From: a bacterium HR15
GTDB lineage: Bacteria; Armatimonadota; Fimbriimonadia; Fimbriimonadales; GBS-DC
Assembly: GCA_002898555.1 (NCBI GenBank)
Contig: BEHR01000001.1
Location: forward strand, 124,001 to 188,000
Reading direction: 5' to 3'
Length of the DNA: 64,000 nt
In this document: positions 1 to 8,888 of the stretch, one piece after another
Layout: each line of letters begins with the position of its first letter
How positions within the stretch are numbered: position 1 is the stretch's first letter
Notes under the pieces: generated by a model
The model's database searches: none
Told to the model about the DNA's origin: nothing
What the model saw: only the letters and a program-made list of their open reading frames with translations
Position numbers and translations under genes: made by a program

Positions 1-612
1 TATCTGCATACCCACAAGTTCAGCATCATTAATCAGCGCGAGTTGGGGCAGGACACTAAATCGTTCGCGGCGGCGCTTCGCTCGGCTCTGCGCGAGGACC
101 CCGATGTGATTCTGGTGGGCGAGATGCGCGACCTGGAGACTATCCAGCTCGCTATCACCGCTGCCGAAACAGGACACCTTGTGTTCGCTACCCTCCACAC
201 CAACAACGCTGCCGAATCGGTGGACCGTATCGTCGATGTATTTCCCCCCGGGCAGCAGGAGCAGATTCGCATTCAATTGGCGAATAACCTGCAGGCGATT
301 ATCAGCCAGCAGCTGTTGCCGCGTGCTGGTCAGCCTGGGCGCGTGCCCGCCGTGGAAGTGATGATTGCCACACCCGCTATCCGCAACCTCATCCGCGAGA
401 ACAAGACCCACCAGATCCACACGATGATCCAGACCAGCGGTCAGCTGGGCATGCAGACGATGGATCAGTCGCTGCGCGACCTCTACCTCAAGGGCTGGAT
501 TACTTATGAGGAGGCGATGGCGCGGGCGATTAACCCAGACGAGTTACGCAAGATGATTGCGCCCACCGGAGGGGTGCCGGGCGCACCGGCAGCACCCAGC
601 CGAGGGCGATAG
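1..612 (+). CDS. pilT: Twitching motility ATPase PilT, 5' end outside window
   Basis: The open frame runs in from base 1, so the N-terminal half, including Walker A, lies outside the window. What is visible is the C-terminal part of the PilT/GspE secretion ATPase: the Walker B region [12 protein letters not shown], the His box [17 protein letters not shown] and the arginine-rich [15 protein letters not shown] segment. PilT is the hexameric retraction motor at the cytoplasmic base of type IV pili. The short C-terminal APAAPSRGR tail looks disordered. pilC follows after 29 bases, so the two are probably co-transcribed. A GspE-like extension ATPase is less likely because the Cys-rich zinc module typical of PilB/GspE is absent. 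Confidence 0.93.
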   Translation, partial: YLHTHKFSIINQRELGQDTKSFAAALRSALREDPDVILVGEMRDLETIQLAITAAETGHLVFATLHTNNAAESVDRIVDVFPPGQQEQIRIQLANNLQAIISQQLLPRAGQPGRVPAVEVMIATPAIRNLIRENKTHQIHTMIQTSGQLGMQTMDQSLRDLYLKGWITYEEAMARAINPDELRKMIAPTGGVPGAPAAPSRGR

Positions 613-641
613 CTCGCTGTCCCAGATAGGAGGCGAAAAGC

Positions 642-1865
642 ATGCCGTTCTTTAACTACACTATTCGGGATCAGTCGGGAGCCACCCGTTCAGGGAAGGC
701 GGAAGCTGAGAACGCGGAGGTGCTGCGCAAACGCCTACAGGAGGAAGGCTTTCAGGTCATCGAGATTTCGATGGATCGCGCGGCGCCCCGCGTGCCCGCA
801 GGCGGCTACGGGCGTGTAAGGCTGAGCGACCTCGCCATCTTTGCCCGCCAGTTCTCCACGATGCTGGATGCGGGCGTCTCGCTTGTGCGCTGTCTCGATG
901 TGCTGCAGCAGCAGACGAGCAACGCACGCCTGCGCCGCATCCTGATGGACCTATCCACGCGCGTCGAATCGGGCGAGAGCCTCTCCCGAGCGATGTCGCG
1001 CCATCCCAAAGCGTTTAGCCAGCTCATTATCGGTCTGATTCGCGCGGGGGAGGTCGGCGGCGTATTGGAGGAATCGCTCCAACGCATCGCCCTCTTCCTG
1101 GAAAAGGATGTGGAGTTGCGACGCAAGATTCGCTCCGCGCTGACCTATCCCGTTATCGTCCTGCTGGCAGCAACGGGCATCGTCATCTTCCTGGTGTCGT
1201 GGCTGGTGCCCCAGTTCGCCAGCCTGTTCCGTGACCTGGGCATCAAGGAGCTGCCCGCCCCCACTCAGTTCCTTGTGGACCTCAGCGGGTTCATTACCCA
1301 GAAGTGGTACATCATTATTATCTCGGTGGTGGCGATCCTCATCGCCTATAAGCTCTTTGTCAGCACGCGGGTGGGGCGGCGCGTCGCTGATCGCGTAAAG
1401 CTGCGAGTGCCCGTCTTCGGCAAGCTGCACCATAAGATCGTGATGGCGCGCTTCAGTCGCACGATGGGAACCCTCCTCGCCTCAGGCGTGCCCATCCTGC
1501 AGGCGATGGAGACGGTGGCGGGTGTCGTGGGCAACGCTATCGTGGCGGATGCCGTGCTGGAATCGCGTGCCCGCATCCGCGAAGGCGAAAAAATCGCCGA
1601 CCCGCTCCAGAAAAGCAAGATGTTTCCGCCAATGGTGGTGCATATGGTTAGCGTCGGGGAGGAATCGGGCTCGCTCGACCATATGCTCAACAAAATCGCT
1701 GACTTCTACGAAAACGAGGTGGAGACCGCCATCGCCAGCCTGACCGCCGCGATTGAGCCAGTCATGATCGTGATTCTGGGCTTCATCGTCGGCTTCATCG
1801 TGATTTCGATGTTCCTGCCGATGATCGAGGTCATCTCGAACCTCAGCCAGAGCGGCGGCGAGTAG
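642..1865 (+). CDS. pilC: Type IV pilus inner-membrane platform protein PilC (T2SF family)
   Basis: The 407-residue product has the normal length and architecture of the GspF/PilC family: a cytoplasmic N-terminus, then two T2SF domains (about residues 65-190 and 265-390) separated by hydrophobic helices near 165-190, 215-240 and 375-400. The repeated signatures FARQFSTMLDAGVSLV and FSRTMGTLLASGVPIL mark the two domains. PilC is the membrane platform coupling the PilB/PilT motors to pilin assembly. A Shine-Dalgarno sequence (taggagg) precedes the ATG. It lies between pilT and the prepilin peptidase, a common pilus gene order. Confidence 0.95.
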   Translation: MPFFNYTIRDQSGATRSGKAEAENAEVLRKRLQEEGFQVIEISMDRAAPRVPAGGYGRVRLSDLAIFARQFSTMLDAGVSLVRCLDVLQQQTSNARLRRILMDLSTRVESGESLSRAMSRHPKAFSQLIIGLIRAGEVGGVLEESLQRIALFLEKDVELRRKIRSALTYPVIVLLAATGIVIFLVSWLVPQFASLFRDLGIKELPAPTQFLVDLSGFITQKWYIIIISVVAILIAYKLFVSTRVGRRVADRVKLRVPVFGKLHHKIVMARFSRTMGTLLASGVPILQAMETVAGVVGNAIVADAVLESRARIREGEKIADPLQKSKMFPPMVVHMVSVGEESGSLDHMLNKIADFYENEVETAIASLTAAIEPVMIVILGFIVGFIVISMFLPMIEVISNLSQSGGE

Positions 1866-1869
1866 GCGC

Positions 1870-2892
1870 ATGTTCCCCTCGTGGAGCCTCGTGTTCGGCG
1901 TGGCATTCGGGGCAGCGATAGGCAGCTTCCTGAATGTGCTGATCTATCGGCTGCCCCGAGGTCTTTCCATCCTCTTTCCCCCGTCACACTGCCCCGCCTG
2001 CCAGCATCGGCTAAGCGTGCACGACCTCATCCCGCTGCTAAGCTATCTATGGCAAAGAGGGCGATGCCGCTATTGCCGCGCACCAATCCCCCCACGCTAC
2101 TTTTGGGTGGAGTTATGGAGCGCGAGCGTGTGGGGTTGGCTCTGGTGGCAATATTTAGTGCTGGGTGAACTGCCCTTGCGTTTTCTGTTTTACGCTCTCG
2201 CCTGCTCCATCCTTATCGCCATCTTTTTTATTGATTTGGAACACACTATCATTCCCGATGAGTTGAATCTCGCGCTGCTGGGCATCGGATTGCTGCATGC
2301 ATGGTTTGTCCCTCATTCTACCGACTGGTCGTGGGCCCATCCGGGCGTGGTCAGCCTTCGGAATGCTTTCTGGAGCGCGGAAATCGGTACAGGCATTCTC
2401 TGCGCGATTGCGATTCTGGGGCGTGTGGTCTTTCGCCGGGATGCGATGGGGCACGGCGACATCAAGCTGGTGCGGGCGATGGGCGCGCTCCTGCTTCTGC
2501 CTGCACTGCTCACGGCGTTCGCGCTGGCGGTGGCAGGTGGCGCGGTGATTGGCGGTCTATGGCTGCTCTGGCAATCGCGCCAGCAACCCGCGGAGATTAC
2601 TCCCGACAAGCATGAACCTCCCGCCCCCGAACCGATAGGAAGCCTGCTGTTGATGTGCCTGGTATATCTGATTTGGCTGGATGTGCTGCTAAACCTGTTG
2701 CCCATCCGCTGGCGGGAGCGTGTCTATGCCCGTTTGGGTCAGCTATCCGAAGAGGTGGAGGAGGAGCTGGTGGAGTTGCCCGGCATGCTGCCCTTCGGTC
2801 CCTTTTTAGCGGTGGGTGCGCAGTTAATGCTACTCTTCGGCGCCCCGTTTGCCCAAGCGATTCAGGCATATCTGCGCTGGTCAGGATTTTGA
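1870..2892 (+). CDS. pilD: Prepilin peptidase / N-methyltransferase (A24 family)
   Basis: An aspartic membrane peptidase that cleaves the leader of type IV prepilins and pseudopilins and methylates the new N-terminus. Visible marks are the N-terminal domain with two CxxC pairs (CPACQ and CRYCR), the first catalytic Asp in FIDLEHTIIPD and the second in the GHGD motif (MGHGDIKL), all among about eight hydrophobic helices. At 340 residues it is longer than the usual 250-290 because of a linker after the GHGD helix and a C-terminal extension of about 60 residues. It starts 4 bases after the pilC stop. Four pseudopilin genes elsewhere in the window are likely substrates. Confidence 0.94.
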   Translation: MFPSWSLVFGVAFGAAIGSFLNVLIYRLPRGLSILFPPSHCPACQHRLSVHDLIPLLSYLWQRGRCRYCRAPIPPRYFWVELWSASVWGWLWWQYLVLGELPLRFLFYALACSILIAIFFIDLEHTIIPDELNLALLGIGLLHAWFVPHSTDWSWAHPGVVSLRNAFWSAEIGTGILCAIAILGRVVFRRDAMGHGDIKLVRAMGALLLLPALLTAFALAVAGGAVIGGLWLLWQSRQQPAEITPDKHEPPAPEPIGSLLLMCLVYLIWLDVLLNLLPIRWRERVYARLGQLSEEVEEELVELPGMLPFGPFLAVGAQLMLLFGAPFAQAIQAYLRWSGF

Positions 2893-2896
2893 GAGG

Positions 2897-3802
2897 TTAT
2901 CTTCGCCCGAGGAGTAACCACAGGAGCAGTGTCGCGGTCGCCCCTACCACCAGTAGGCTCGCCCATAGCTCCTGGCGTGTCAGGCGAAATTCGCGCCAGT
3001 TCACCGCAAGCACCACGACCGCCATCGGCACCAGCGCAGGTAAAGCGTTCGCCACACCCAGCATCACAATGACCAGATACGCCCACAGCACGAAGAACAG
3101 CCCGATAGCGGTGGCGAAAGCGCGCAACGCAAACCGGTAGAGGCAGGCAGCATAGAGCGCGAGAAACACGAAGTCGCCTACCCCCATTAGCACGATGGGC
3201 ACGACGCGCTCCACGGTAGGCGCACTGGTTGGAGCGGTCATGACCGCGACGGTGGCGCGTTCCACCACCGCTGGCGCGCTCTCCATCACGCGCTTCACAA
3301 AGCCCACAGGCGTCATCACCGTGATGGCATCCACCAGTGCAGCAAACGGCACAACAGGCACCAACAGGTTCTTTTCCCGAATCAGGCGCGACATGAGACA
3401 GCCCAGCCCAATCGCGGTGAGAATCAACAAGTAGCCGTGAATGGCACGATACGGCACGGCGATGGAAGGTGGAAAACGGTGCGATGAAGAAACGCCCAGC
3501 CAAGTGGGCAGCAGCAGCCACACGATGAACGCCGTTGCGCCACCACTTAGCAGGGCAGCTGCCAACCAGCGACGCGCCTCGCACGCCCGCGCCAGCGTAA
3601 AGACCAGCCCCAGCATCGACGCCATCAACGCGAGCGTGCTGACCAAAGTGCCGATCCAGACCCAGCCGATAGGCACGCGCACGAACGGGGTGACTGTCTG
3701 CAAAAGTAGATAGACCAGGCTCCAGCCCAGCCATGCCCAACCCCTTTTGGTTTCTATATCTCCTGCACGCCGCAGGGTCATTCCAAGTCGCAGGCTCCGC
3801 AT
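2897..3802 (-). CDS. Polytopic membrane protein of unknown function
   Basis: About 300 residues with roughly eight to nine hydrophobic segments and no motif I recognise. The ATG at 3802 is preferred over the longer reading from 3850 because it avoids overlapping the upstream gene and because a TATACT box lies exactly 7 bases before it, which predicts a leaderless mRNA. The gene ends 4 bases from the pilD stop (tail to tail). It follows the M23 peptidase gene on the same strand but has its own promoter. Function unknown; an integral membrane location is the only safe statement. Confidence 0.7.
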   Translation of the reverse strand: MRSLRLGMTLRRAGDIETKRGWAWLGWSLVYLLLQTVTPFVRVPIGWVWIGTLVSTLALMASMLGLVFTLARACEARRWLAAALLSGGATAFIVWLLLPTWLGVSSSHRFPPSIAVPYRAIHGYLLILTAIGLGCLMSRLIREKNLLVPVVPFAALVDAITVMTPVGFVKRVMESAPAVVERATVAVMTAPTSAPTVERVVPIVLMGVGDFVFLALYAACLYRFALRAFATAIGLFFVLWAYLVIVMLGVANALPALVPMAVVVLAVNWREFRLTRQELWASLLVVGATATLLLWLLLGRR

Positions 3803-3809
3803 CGGCGGG

Positions 3810-3815
3810 AGTATA
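3810..3815 (-). promoter_or_regulatory. -10 box TATACT giving a predicted leaderless start at 3802
   Basis: On the minus strand the sequence reads GGGTATACT, then 7 bases, then ATG. Transcription normally begins about 7 bases after the -10 hexamer, so the mRNA would start at or next to the start codon, and no Shine-Dalgarno sequence is present. Confidence 0.6.
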
Positions 3816-3821
3816 CCCCCA

Positions 3822-5603
3822 TTAGGGCACGGCACAGTGCCCCCAATCAAGCAACACCGCGATGAGGTCCGCCTCGTCCACGATGCCGTCCCAGTTCACA
3901 TCCGAAGAGGTATCAGACATATCTGATCCTATCGCCATCAGCACCCTCCGCAGGTCCGTCTCGTCCACACAGCCGTCGCCATTCACATCGGAAAGATAAA
4001 GCAACACGGGCAGCTCGTCCTCCTCAATGCATCGCTCTGGCGCCGTTTCGGGCGACCAGAGGAAGCCACCACATGAATAAGGCGTGCAGGGCGGTGTTCG
4101 ATTACCCGGTACGGAACCGACGCTTGCCGTGCCCAGAATGGGCGATCCGACATAGCCCAGCCCGCTTACCGTGCAACTCAGGTCAACGCGTAGTTCCTGA
4201 CCGCTGAGCCGAATCGCAGGATTGTTCAGCACCTGCCGACGCGCGCCCAGCGTCAGCGTGCTACCCGAAACGGTGACCTCGCGAATCTCATAGTGAAGGT
4301 GCGGCCCTGTGGAACTACCTGTGCTACCCAGTCGTGCGATGGGTTGACCTGCCACTACTTGTGTGCCGTTATCCACCAGAAAGTAGTTCAGATGAGCGTA
4401 AATGGTGGCAAGGTAAGTATTACTTGTGCCGCTGACAAGCACATCGCTGACCAGCACAACATAGTTGCCGTAGCCTGTGCAGCCGCTCTGGGCGCGCGTG
4501 TAGGCGCGTCCCGCGTGCGAGGCAACCAGTACCTCATCACAATCCTGGATCCAGCCATTTGTGTAAGGGCATGTGCTGCGTGACGAAGCCGCGCGATTGA
4601 GGTCCACGGCATTCAGCATATTACCACCACCATGCCCATCATAAGTAGAAGGAGTCCAATATTGTCCCTGACGCCAAGGGGCGATCAGATTCCATAGGAA
4701 CTGTTCCTCGCGGGCGCGGTAGACGGCGCGCAGGGTCTGGCTTTGGGTCAGATAAAGCGTGATGGAGAGGCTGGAGGTGTAGGGCGTCCCGTTGCGCTCC
4801 CAGTAGAGGAAACTGCTGTCATCGGGCGCAGTGTCGGGTGCGGTGAGGGTGATTTGAGTGCCGCTGACATAGGACAGAGTGGTAGGCGTATTCGCAGTAC
4901 CCGACGCCGGATTGCCCTGCAGATCGCGCAAGCTGACTGTGATGCCTACGCCACTCGCGCTCGATTCGATGGTCAGCGTATTGATGGGGCGCACCGCGCC
5001 GATCTTGGTGAGATAAACCCCGCTGAAAAGGCGCGAATCGGCAGACCAGCCCACATGCCCACCGTTCGCGTCGTCCCAGCGAATTTTCCACCAGACCAAC
5101 CGATTTGTTGAGTCGATCACCACCTGATACGCCCAACCCGTTGCGCCTGCTGGCTTCTGCGTGAGAATGCCATAGTTCAAGCCGGGCCCCATGCGCACAT
5201 TCAGGGGGTTGCCATCCGGTGCGACTTGCACAGGATAGGCACCCGCTGCGCTGATGTTCGGATAGGAACCCTCACCGGGCAAGGGGAGCAACTGCACACG
5301 GTTCATGCGTCGCTCTGCTGACCAGCCCCGCTGACCATTTGACCATCCCACCCGCCACCAGGGCGTGCGATCGCAGAAATCTGCCTCGCTCAGCACAATC
5401 CCGTCCGTGCCAGCCGGTGGTCCCGCTTCACGAATCGAGCCGCAAGCACGCCCACAGACCCACAGCCGATTGCCCAGCAAGGTAATGCCCACCCGGTCAT
5501 TGCGCTGTATCATTTGCGCCGAGGGCACAGCGCACAGCATGCCCATGCACAACGCCAGCCATAGCCTATTAGTTCGCCACGCCTTTCGCAATCGCCACGC
5601 CAT
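3822..5603 (-). CDS. Secreted M23 metallopeptidase with SH3-like repeats and dockerin-like tail
   Basis: A 593-residue exported protein. Starting at 5603 gives a clean signal peptide (RLWLALCMGMLCAVPSAQ); the ORF extends further upstream but overlaps the neighbouring gene's promoter. Two SH3-like segments (about residues 30-200) come first, then an Ig-like linker, then an M23 endopeptidase domain with a GHGGG..AVDLN first ligand region and the TGPHLHYEIR metal motif. The last 65 residues are two dockerin-type calcium loops (DVNGDGCVDETDLR and DVNWDGIVDEADLI). Likely a cell-wall hydrolase acting outside the membrane. A TATAAT box 7 bases before the ATG predicts a leaderless mRNA. Confidence 0.85.
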   Translation of the reverse strand: MAWRLRKAWRTNRLWLALCMGMLCAVPSAQMIQRNDRVGITLLGNRLWVCGRACGSIREAGPPAGTDGIVLSEADFCDRTPWWRVGWSNGQRGWSAERRMNRVQLLPLPGEGSYPNISAAGAYPVQVAPDGNPLNVRMGPGLNYGILTQKPAGATGWAYQVVIDSTNRLVWWKIRWDDANGGHVGWSADSRLFSGVYLTKIGAVRPINTLTIESSASGVGITVSLRDLQGNPASGTANTPTTLSYVSGTQITLTAPDTAPDDSSFLYWERNGTPYTSSLSITLYLTQSQTLRAVYRAREEQFLWNLIAPWRQGQYWTPSTYDGHGGGNMLNAVDLNRAASSRSTCPYTNGWIQDCDEVLVASHAGRAYTRAQSGCTGYGNYVVLVSDVLVSGTSNTYLATIYAHLNYFLVDNGTQVVAGQPIARLGSTGSSTGPHLHYEIREVTVSGSTLTLGARRQVLNNPAIRLSGQELRVDLSCTVSGLGYVGSPILGTASVGSVPGNRTPPCTPYSCGGFLWSPETAPERCIEEDELPVLLYLSDVNGDGCVDETDLRRVLMAIGSDMSDTSSDVNWDGIVDEADLIAVLLDWGHCAVP

Positions 5604-5653
5604 CGTGAGAATTATACCAACAGCGAAGGGTGAATTCGGTATAATCCCGCTTG
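5604..5653. promoter_or_regulatory. 50-bp divergent promoter with two leaderless starts
   Basis: The whole space between two start codons is 50 bp. It carries TATAAT on the minus strand (5616-5611, 7 bases before the ATG at 5603) and TATAAT on the plus strand (5640-5645, 8 bases before the ATG at 5654). The two -10 boxes are 23 bp apart, so each -35 region must overlap the other promoter's -10 region. Confidence 0.7.
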
Positions 5654-6304
5654 ATGCAAGCGAACCATTGGAGCGAAATCGCGGAGCGGATTCGGCAGCA
5701 GCTGGAAGAGCGTCATCAAGCCCGCGAGGAGGCGTTGCAGGCATGCCGCAAAGCGGTACAGCTTTGCGCTCGTGCGATTCGCAGTCTGCACCGTCGTGAG
5801 TTCGACGCCTGTCGTGCTTTGCTTAGCGAAGCACATCAGCAGATTTTGCATGCGCGTGCCCGCCTGATGCCCTACCCAATGCTCTACCACGCAGGTTTCC
5901 TGCAAGATGCCGAGAAGGAGTATGTGGAGGGCGAGGCGCTCTACGCGATCGTGCTGGGCAACGCGCTGCCGGAGCCCGAAGAGTTGGGCGTGGAGATTAC
6001 CGCCTACTTGAACGGGATGGCGGAAGCAGCTTCTGAGTGTCGACGCTATGTGCTGGACTTGCTGCGTGCGGGCGAACTAACCCATGCGGAGACCCTGTTG
6101 CGCGTTATGGACGAAATTTACGATGAACTCATTACCTTTGATTATCCCGATGCGCTGACGCTGGGGCTGCGCCGAACATGCGACGCATTACGCGCCGTGC
6201 TGGAGCGTACCCGTGCCGACCTGACCGTCACGATGACTCAGAAGCAGCTCGAAGCCAGCTTAGAGAACGCCATTGGCTCCCTTGCGAAAGCAGGACAGGA
6301 ATAG
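5654..6304 (+). CDS. Translin-family protein
   Basis: The 216-residue, helix-rich sequence follows the translin/TRAX pattern along its length: an N-terminal helical region with AREEALQACRKAVQLCARAIRS, the central DAEKEYVEGEALYAIV, the signature ELGVEITAYLNGMAEAASECRRYVLD, and the C-terminal MDEIYDELITFDYPDALTLGLRR...VLERTRADLT. Eukaryotic translin is an octameric RNA/DNA-binding protein and, with TRAX, an endoribonuclease; bacterial members are little studied. The ATG at 5654 is chosen over TTG 5651 because it lies 8 bases after TATAAT. The DUF3866 gene follows 12 bases downstream, so the two are probably co-transcribed. The fold assignment is confident; the function here is unknown. Confidence 0.82.
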   Translation: MQANHWSEIAERIRQQLEERHQAREEALQACRKAVQLCARAIRSLHRREFDACRALLSEAHQQILHARARLMPYPMLYHAGFLQDAEKEYVEGEALYAIVLGNALPEPEELGVEITAYLNGMAEAASECRRYVLDLLRAGELTHAETLLRVMDEIYDELITFDYPDALTLGLRRTCDALRAVLERTRADLTVTMTQKQLEASLENAIGSLAKAGQE

Positions 6305-6316
6305 GGAGGATTCGAT

Positions 6317-7408
6317 GTGCTTTGGCAAGCGATTGGTGTGGTGGAGCAGATCGTGCGCGAGCGCGACGGGGTGCAGTATTTGCGGGTGCGCACTGATACG
6401 GGCACGCGCAACGCGCTGAATTACATCCCCCTGATGGGGAGGCTCCGGCTGGGCGAGCATGTGCTGCTCAATACCACCGCCACCACGCTGCAACTGGGCA
6501 CCGGTGGGTATGACTTTGTGATGGCGGTGCTGCCCAACCAATCCAACTTGTCCATCTCGTCCGATAGGCCCGAGGGGTGGAATAGGGAGCATCTGTTGGT
6601 GCGCCTGCGCTACACGCCGCTGCAGTTCGCAGCGACTGCTGCCGAGAACCTCTATCCTGACGCCTTGGACGGCACGCTGACGGGGGCGCCCGTCGTGGCT
6701 ATTCTGCTGCACAGCCACCTTGCACCAGTCGTAGGAGCGATTCGCTATACTCGCCCTAACGCCCGAATTGCCTACATCATGACCGATTCCGCCGCACTCG
6801 CGCTGAGCTTTAGTGAAACGGTGAGCCAGTTGAAAGCACTGGGCTGGCTTTCAGGCACAATCACCATCGGACAGGCGTTTGGCGGCGATCTGGAGGCGGT
6901 GAACCTGTACAGCGCGCTGCTGCTTGCCCGTTATGGGTTGCACGCTGATGTAATCGTGGTGGGGCAGGGTCCAGGCAATCTGGGCACTGGTACGCGCTGG
7001 GGCTTTTCGGGCATTGATCAGGGGCTTGCCCTGAACGCCATCGGCACACTGGGCGGGCAGCCCATCGCCGCGTTGCGCATCAGTTTCAGCGACCCACGCG
7101 AACGCCATCACGGGGTCAGCCACCACTCACTGACGGTGTTGAGCCAGGTGACACTGGTGCCCTGCCATGTGCCTGTCCCGGTGCTGTCCGATGAGCAGAT
7201 GGAGCGTGTGCTGAGCGACCTTCAGCACGCAGGGGTTGCCGATCGCCATACGGTTCACCTCCTTAAGGCAGAGGAAGCCTTTGAATGGCTTTGCCAACAG
7301 GCGATTCCGCTGACCACCATGGGGCGCGACGCTCAAATAGAACGCGCCTATTTTCTGGCGGGTTGCGCCGCGGGGTTGCTGGCAGCAACCCTTGTATCGG
7401 GGCGATAG
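6317..7408 (+). CDS. DUF3866 family protein
   Basis: A 363-residue cytosolic protein matching the DUF3866 family as I know it: an N-terminal GxVxxI..RDGVQYLRV barrel-like part, GDYDFVMAVL-type segment, and the family core GQGPGNLGTGTRWGFSGIDQG followed by ISFSDPRERHHGVSHHSLT. The function of the family is not established. The start is GTG at 6317, preceded by agggagga. It lies 12 bases after the translin gene, and the pair may act together. The 3' end meets the next gene tail to tail with a 12-base gap and no obvious terminator. Confidence 0.8.
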   Translation: MLWQAIGVVEQIVRERDGVQYLRVRTDTGTRNALNYIPLMGRLRLGEHVLLNTTATTLQLGTGGYDFVMAVLPNQSNLSISSDRPEGWNREHLLVRLRYTPLQFAATAAENLYPDALDGTLTGAPVVAILLHSHLAPVVGAIRYTRPNARIAYIMTDSAALALSFSETVSQLKALGWLSGTITIGQAFGGDLEAVNLYSALLLARYGLHADVIVVGQGPGNLGTGTRWGFSGIDQGLALNAIGTLGGQPIAALRISFSDPRERHHGVSHHSLTVLSQVTLVPCHVPVPVLSDEQMERVLSDLQHAGVADRHTVHLLKAEEAFEWLCQQAIPLTTMGRDAQIERAYFLAGCAAGLLAATLVSGR

Positions 7409-7420
7409 AGGTCACCCGGC

Positions 7421-8434
7421 TTACCCTGTGCGCACTGCCACGATCCGAAAGCTGCGTGCCCACCGCAAGGTGAGCGGTGTCAGCGCCATTCCCAGCGTAT
7501 TGGCAAGGCGAACCAACGGATTGCCTCCCGCACCGCCCAGATAAGCGTAATGACTTGCCCGAAAACCAAACCGCTCAATCTGCTTTGCTAATTGCGCCGG
7601 GTGGAACAATCGCTCCAACACCGCTCCCGTCAGCGGATTAACAGGGCATTCGACAGGCGCATAGATCGAATCGGGCAACACCCCTGTCTCCAAATAGGAT
7701 TGCACCGCCTGCAGAATCTGCTCGCGGGTCATCCTGCTGGTGCGCCGCGCCAGCTCCTGCACCTGCGATTCATCGAGTTGTGGAAATGCTTCCTGAATGA
7801 TCTCTGCTCGCATCTCCACATAGGGCTTTTTGACCCGGTGCCCATCAAATGGACCTGCAGGACCATTTTCGAAACGGAGCCAGAGTTCGCGTGTGTGCGC
7901 GGCAAGGCGCGGGTTCACTGCATTGTTCCCATCGGCAATCAGCAGCACACCGCCCGGTTTCAGCAATCGAGCCGCTTCGGCAAGAAACGCGTCCACATCA
8001 TGGTAATGCGAGATAGCCTCGTTCGAAAGAATCATATCGAACGAGGCGGCGGGGAAATCGAGCCGCTCTGCGCTGGCGAAATGGGCGTTTAGGGGCGGGC
8101 TAAGCTGGAAATCCTCGATCATCTGCTGGAAAGTAGGCAAGCGAGTGGGCGAGATATCGACCCCATGCACTTGATGCGCTCCCATCAGCCCCAAAATGAT
8201 TGCCAGCGCACCGAAGCCGCAGCCGGCGTCCAGAATAACTTTGCCCTCTGGGTCAAAATGTGCCAGTCGGCAGAGGTCATACACATAACGCGTCTGCTTA
8301 AGGCAACCGGGCAGGGTCGCCAGATGCCCGTAATAGCGCCATAGCTCCTCGTCATAACGCGCCCGGTTCGAATCGGCAAGTGCTTGGCGGTAAATCGCGT
8401 GCAGGCGACGACTGACCTCTTCGAAGGCTTTCAT
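7421..8434 (-). CDS. Class I SAM-dependent methyltransferase
   Basis: A Rossmann-type methyltransferase of about 337 residues. Motif I is ILDAGCGFGALAIILG, an acidic residue ends beta-2 (VHGVDIS), and motif IV is FDMILSNEAISHYHD, followed by LLKPGGVLLIADG. A long C-terminal extension of about 140 residues is of unknown role. The reading frame is open back to 8491, but that would overlap rplU; ATG 8434 lies 23 bases after the rplU stop. Substrate not identifiable; small-molecule, lipid or quinone methylation are all possible. Confidence 0.8.
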   Translation of the reverse strand: MKAFEEVSRRLHAIYRQALADSNRARYDEELWRYYGHLATLPGCLKQTRYVYDLCRLAHFDPEGKVILDAGCGFGALAIILGLMGAHQVHGVDISPTRLPTFQQMIEDFQLSPPLNAHFASAERLDFPAASFDMILSNEAISHYHDVDAFLAEAARLLKPGGVLLIADGNNAVNPRLAAHTRELWLRFENGPAGPFDGHRVKKPYVEMRAEIIQEAFPQLDESQVQELARRTSRMTREQILQAVQSYLETGVLPDSIYAPVECPVNPLTGAVLERLFHPAQLAKQIERFGFRASHYAYLGGAGGNPLVRLANTLGMALTPLTLRWARSFRIVAVRTG

Positions 8435-8457
8435 GGGTGTGGCGTCGACGGGATACG

Positions 8458-8772
8458 CTAACCCACCACGATCTCCTTCACCTTCAGCCATGTGAGCATC
8501 TGCCGATGCCCCCAGCGTTTGCGCTCATTCTTTTTCGGCTTATACTTGAAGCCGATAATTTTGGGACCCTTGCCCTGACGCACCACTTCCGCGATGACCT
8601 TTGCGCCCTCGACATAGGGTGTCCCCACGCGCAGTCCCTCATCCGTACGAATCATTAGCACTTCGGTCAGCTCGATCTGGCTGCCCGGTTCCGCCTCGAT
8701 TTTTTCCACACTCATTATCGCGCCCGGTTCGGCACGGTACTGTTTGCCACCTGTCTGAATGATCGCATACAT
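8458..8772 (-). CDS. rplU: 50S ribosomal protein L21
   Basis: 104 residues beginning [17 protein letters not shown], the classic L21 start, with the family C-terminal motif [18 protein letters not shown]21 binds 23S rRNA domains. ATG 8772 is fixed by a Shine-Dalgarno sequence (aggagg) and family length; the 15 residues encoded upstream are not part of the protein. The usual partner rpmA (L27) is missing: the next gene on the strand is a methyltransferase. Confidence 0.96.
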   Translation of the reverse strand: MYAIIQTGGKQYRAEPGAIMSVEKIEAEPGSQIELTEVLMIRTDEGLRVGTPYVEGAKVIAEVVRQGKGPKIIGFKYKPKKNERKRWGHRQMLTWLKVKEIVVG

Positions 8773-8796
8773 GGTTCTCCTCCTGAACAGAACCCT

Positions 8797-8802
8797 ATTA
8801 TA
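8797..8802 (-). promoter_or_regulatory. -10 box TATAAT of rplU
   Basis: GGGTATAAT on the minus strand lies 24 bases before the rplU ATG and is followed by a leader with an aggagg ribosome-binding site. It is a useful contrast with the leaderless promoters in this window. Confidence 0.55.
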
Positions 8803-8888
8803 CCCCCAACTTGCCACCTTGTTAGGGTTCCTCGCCTCTGGAATGATTATATCCCTTTGTATCCGAAGCTAATTGGACCCCCCACTCT

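Noticed and set aside
2862-3740. Alternative minus-strand ORF over the unknown membrane protein
   Set aside because: It is Gly/Ala/Arg-rich with no membrane pattern, while the chosen frame has regular hydrophobic helices and a matching promoter.
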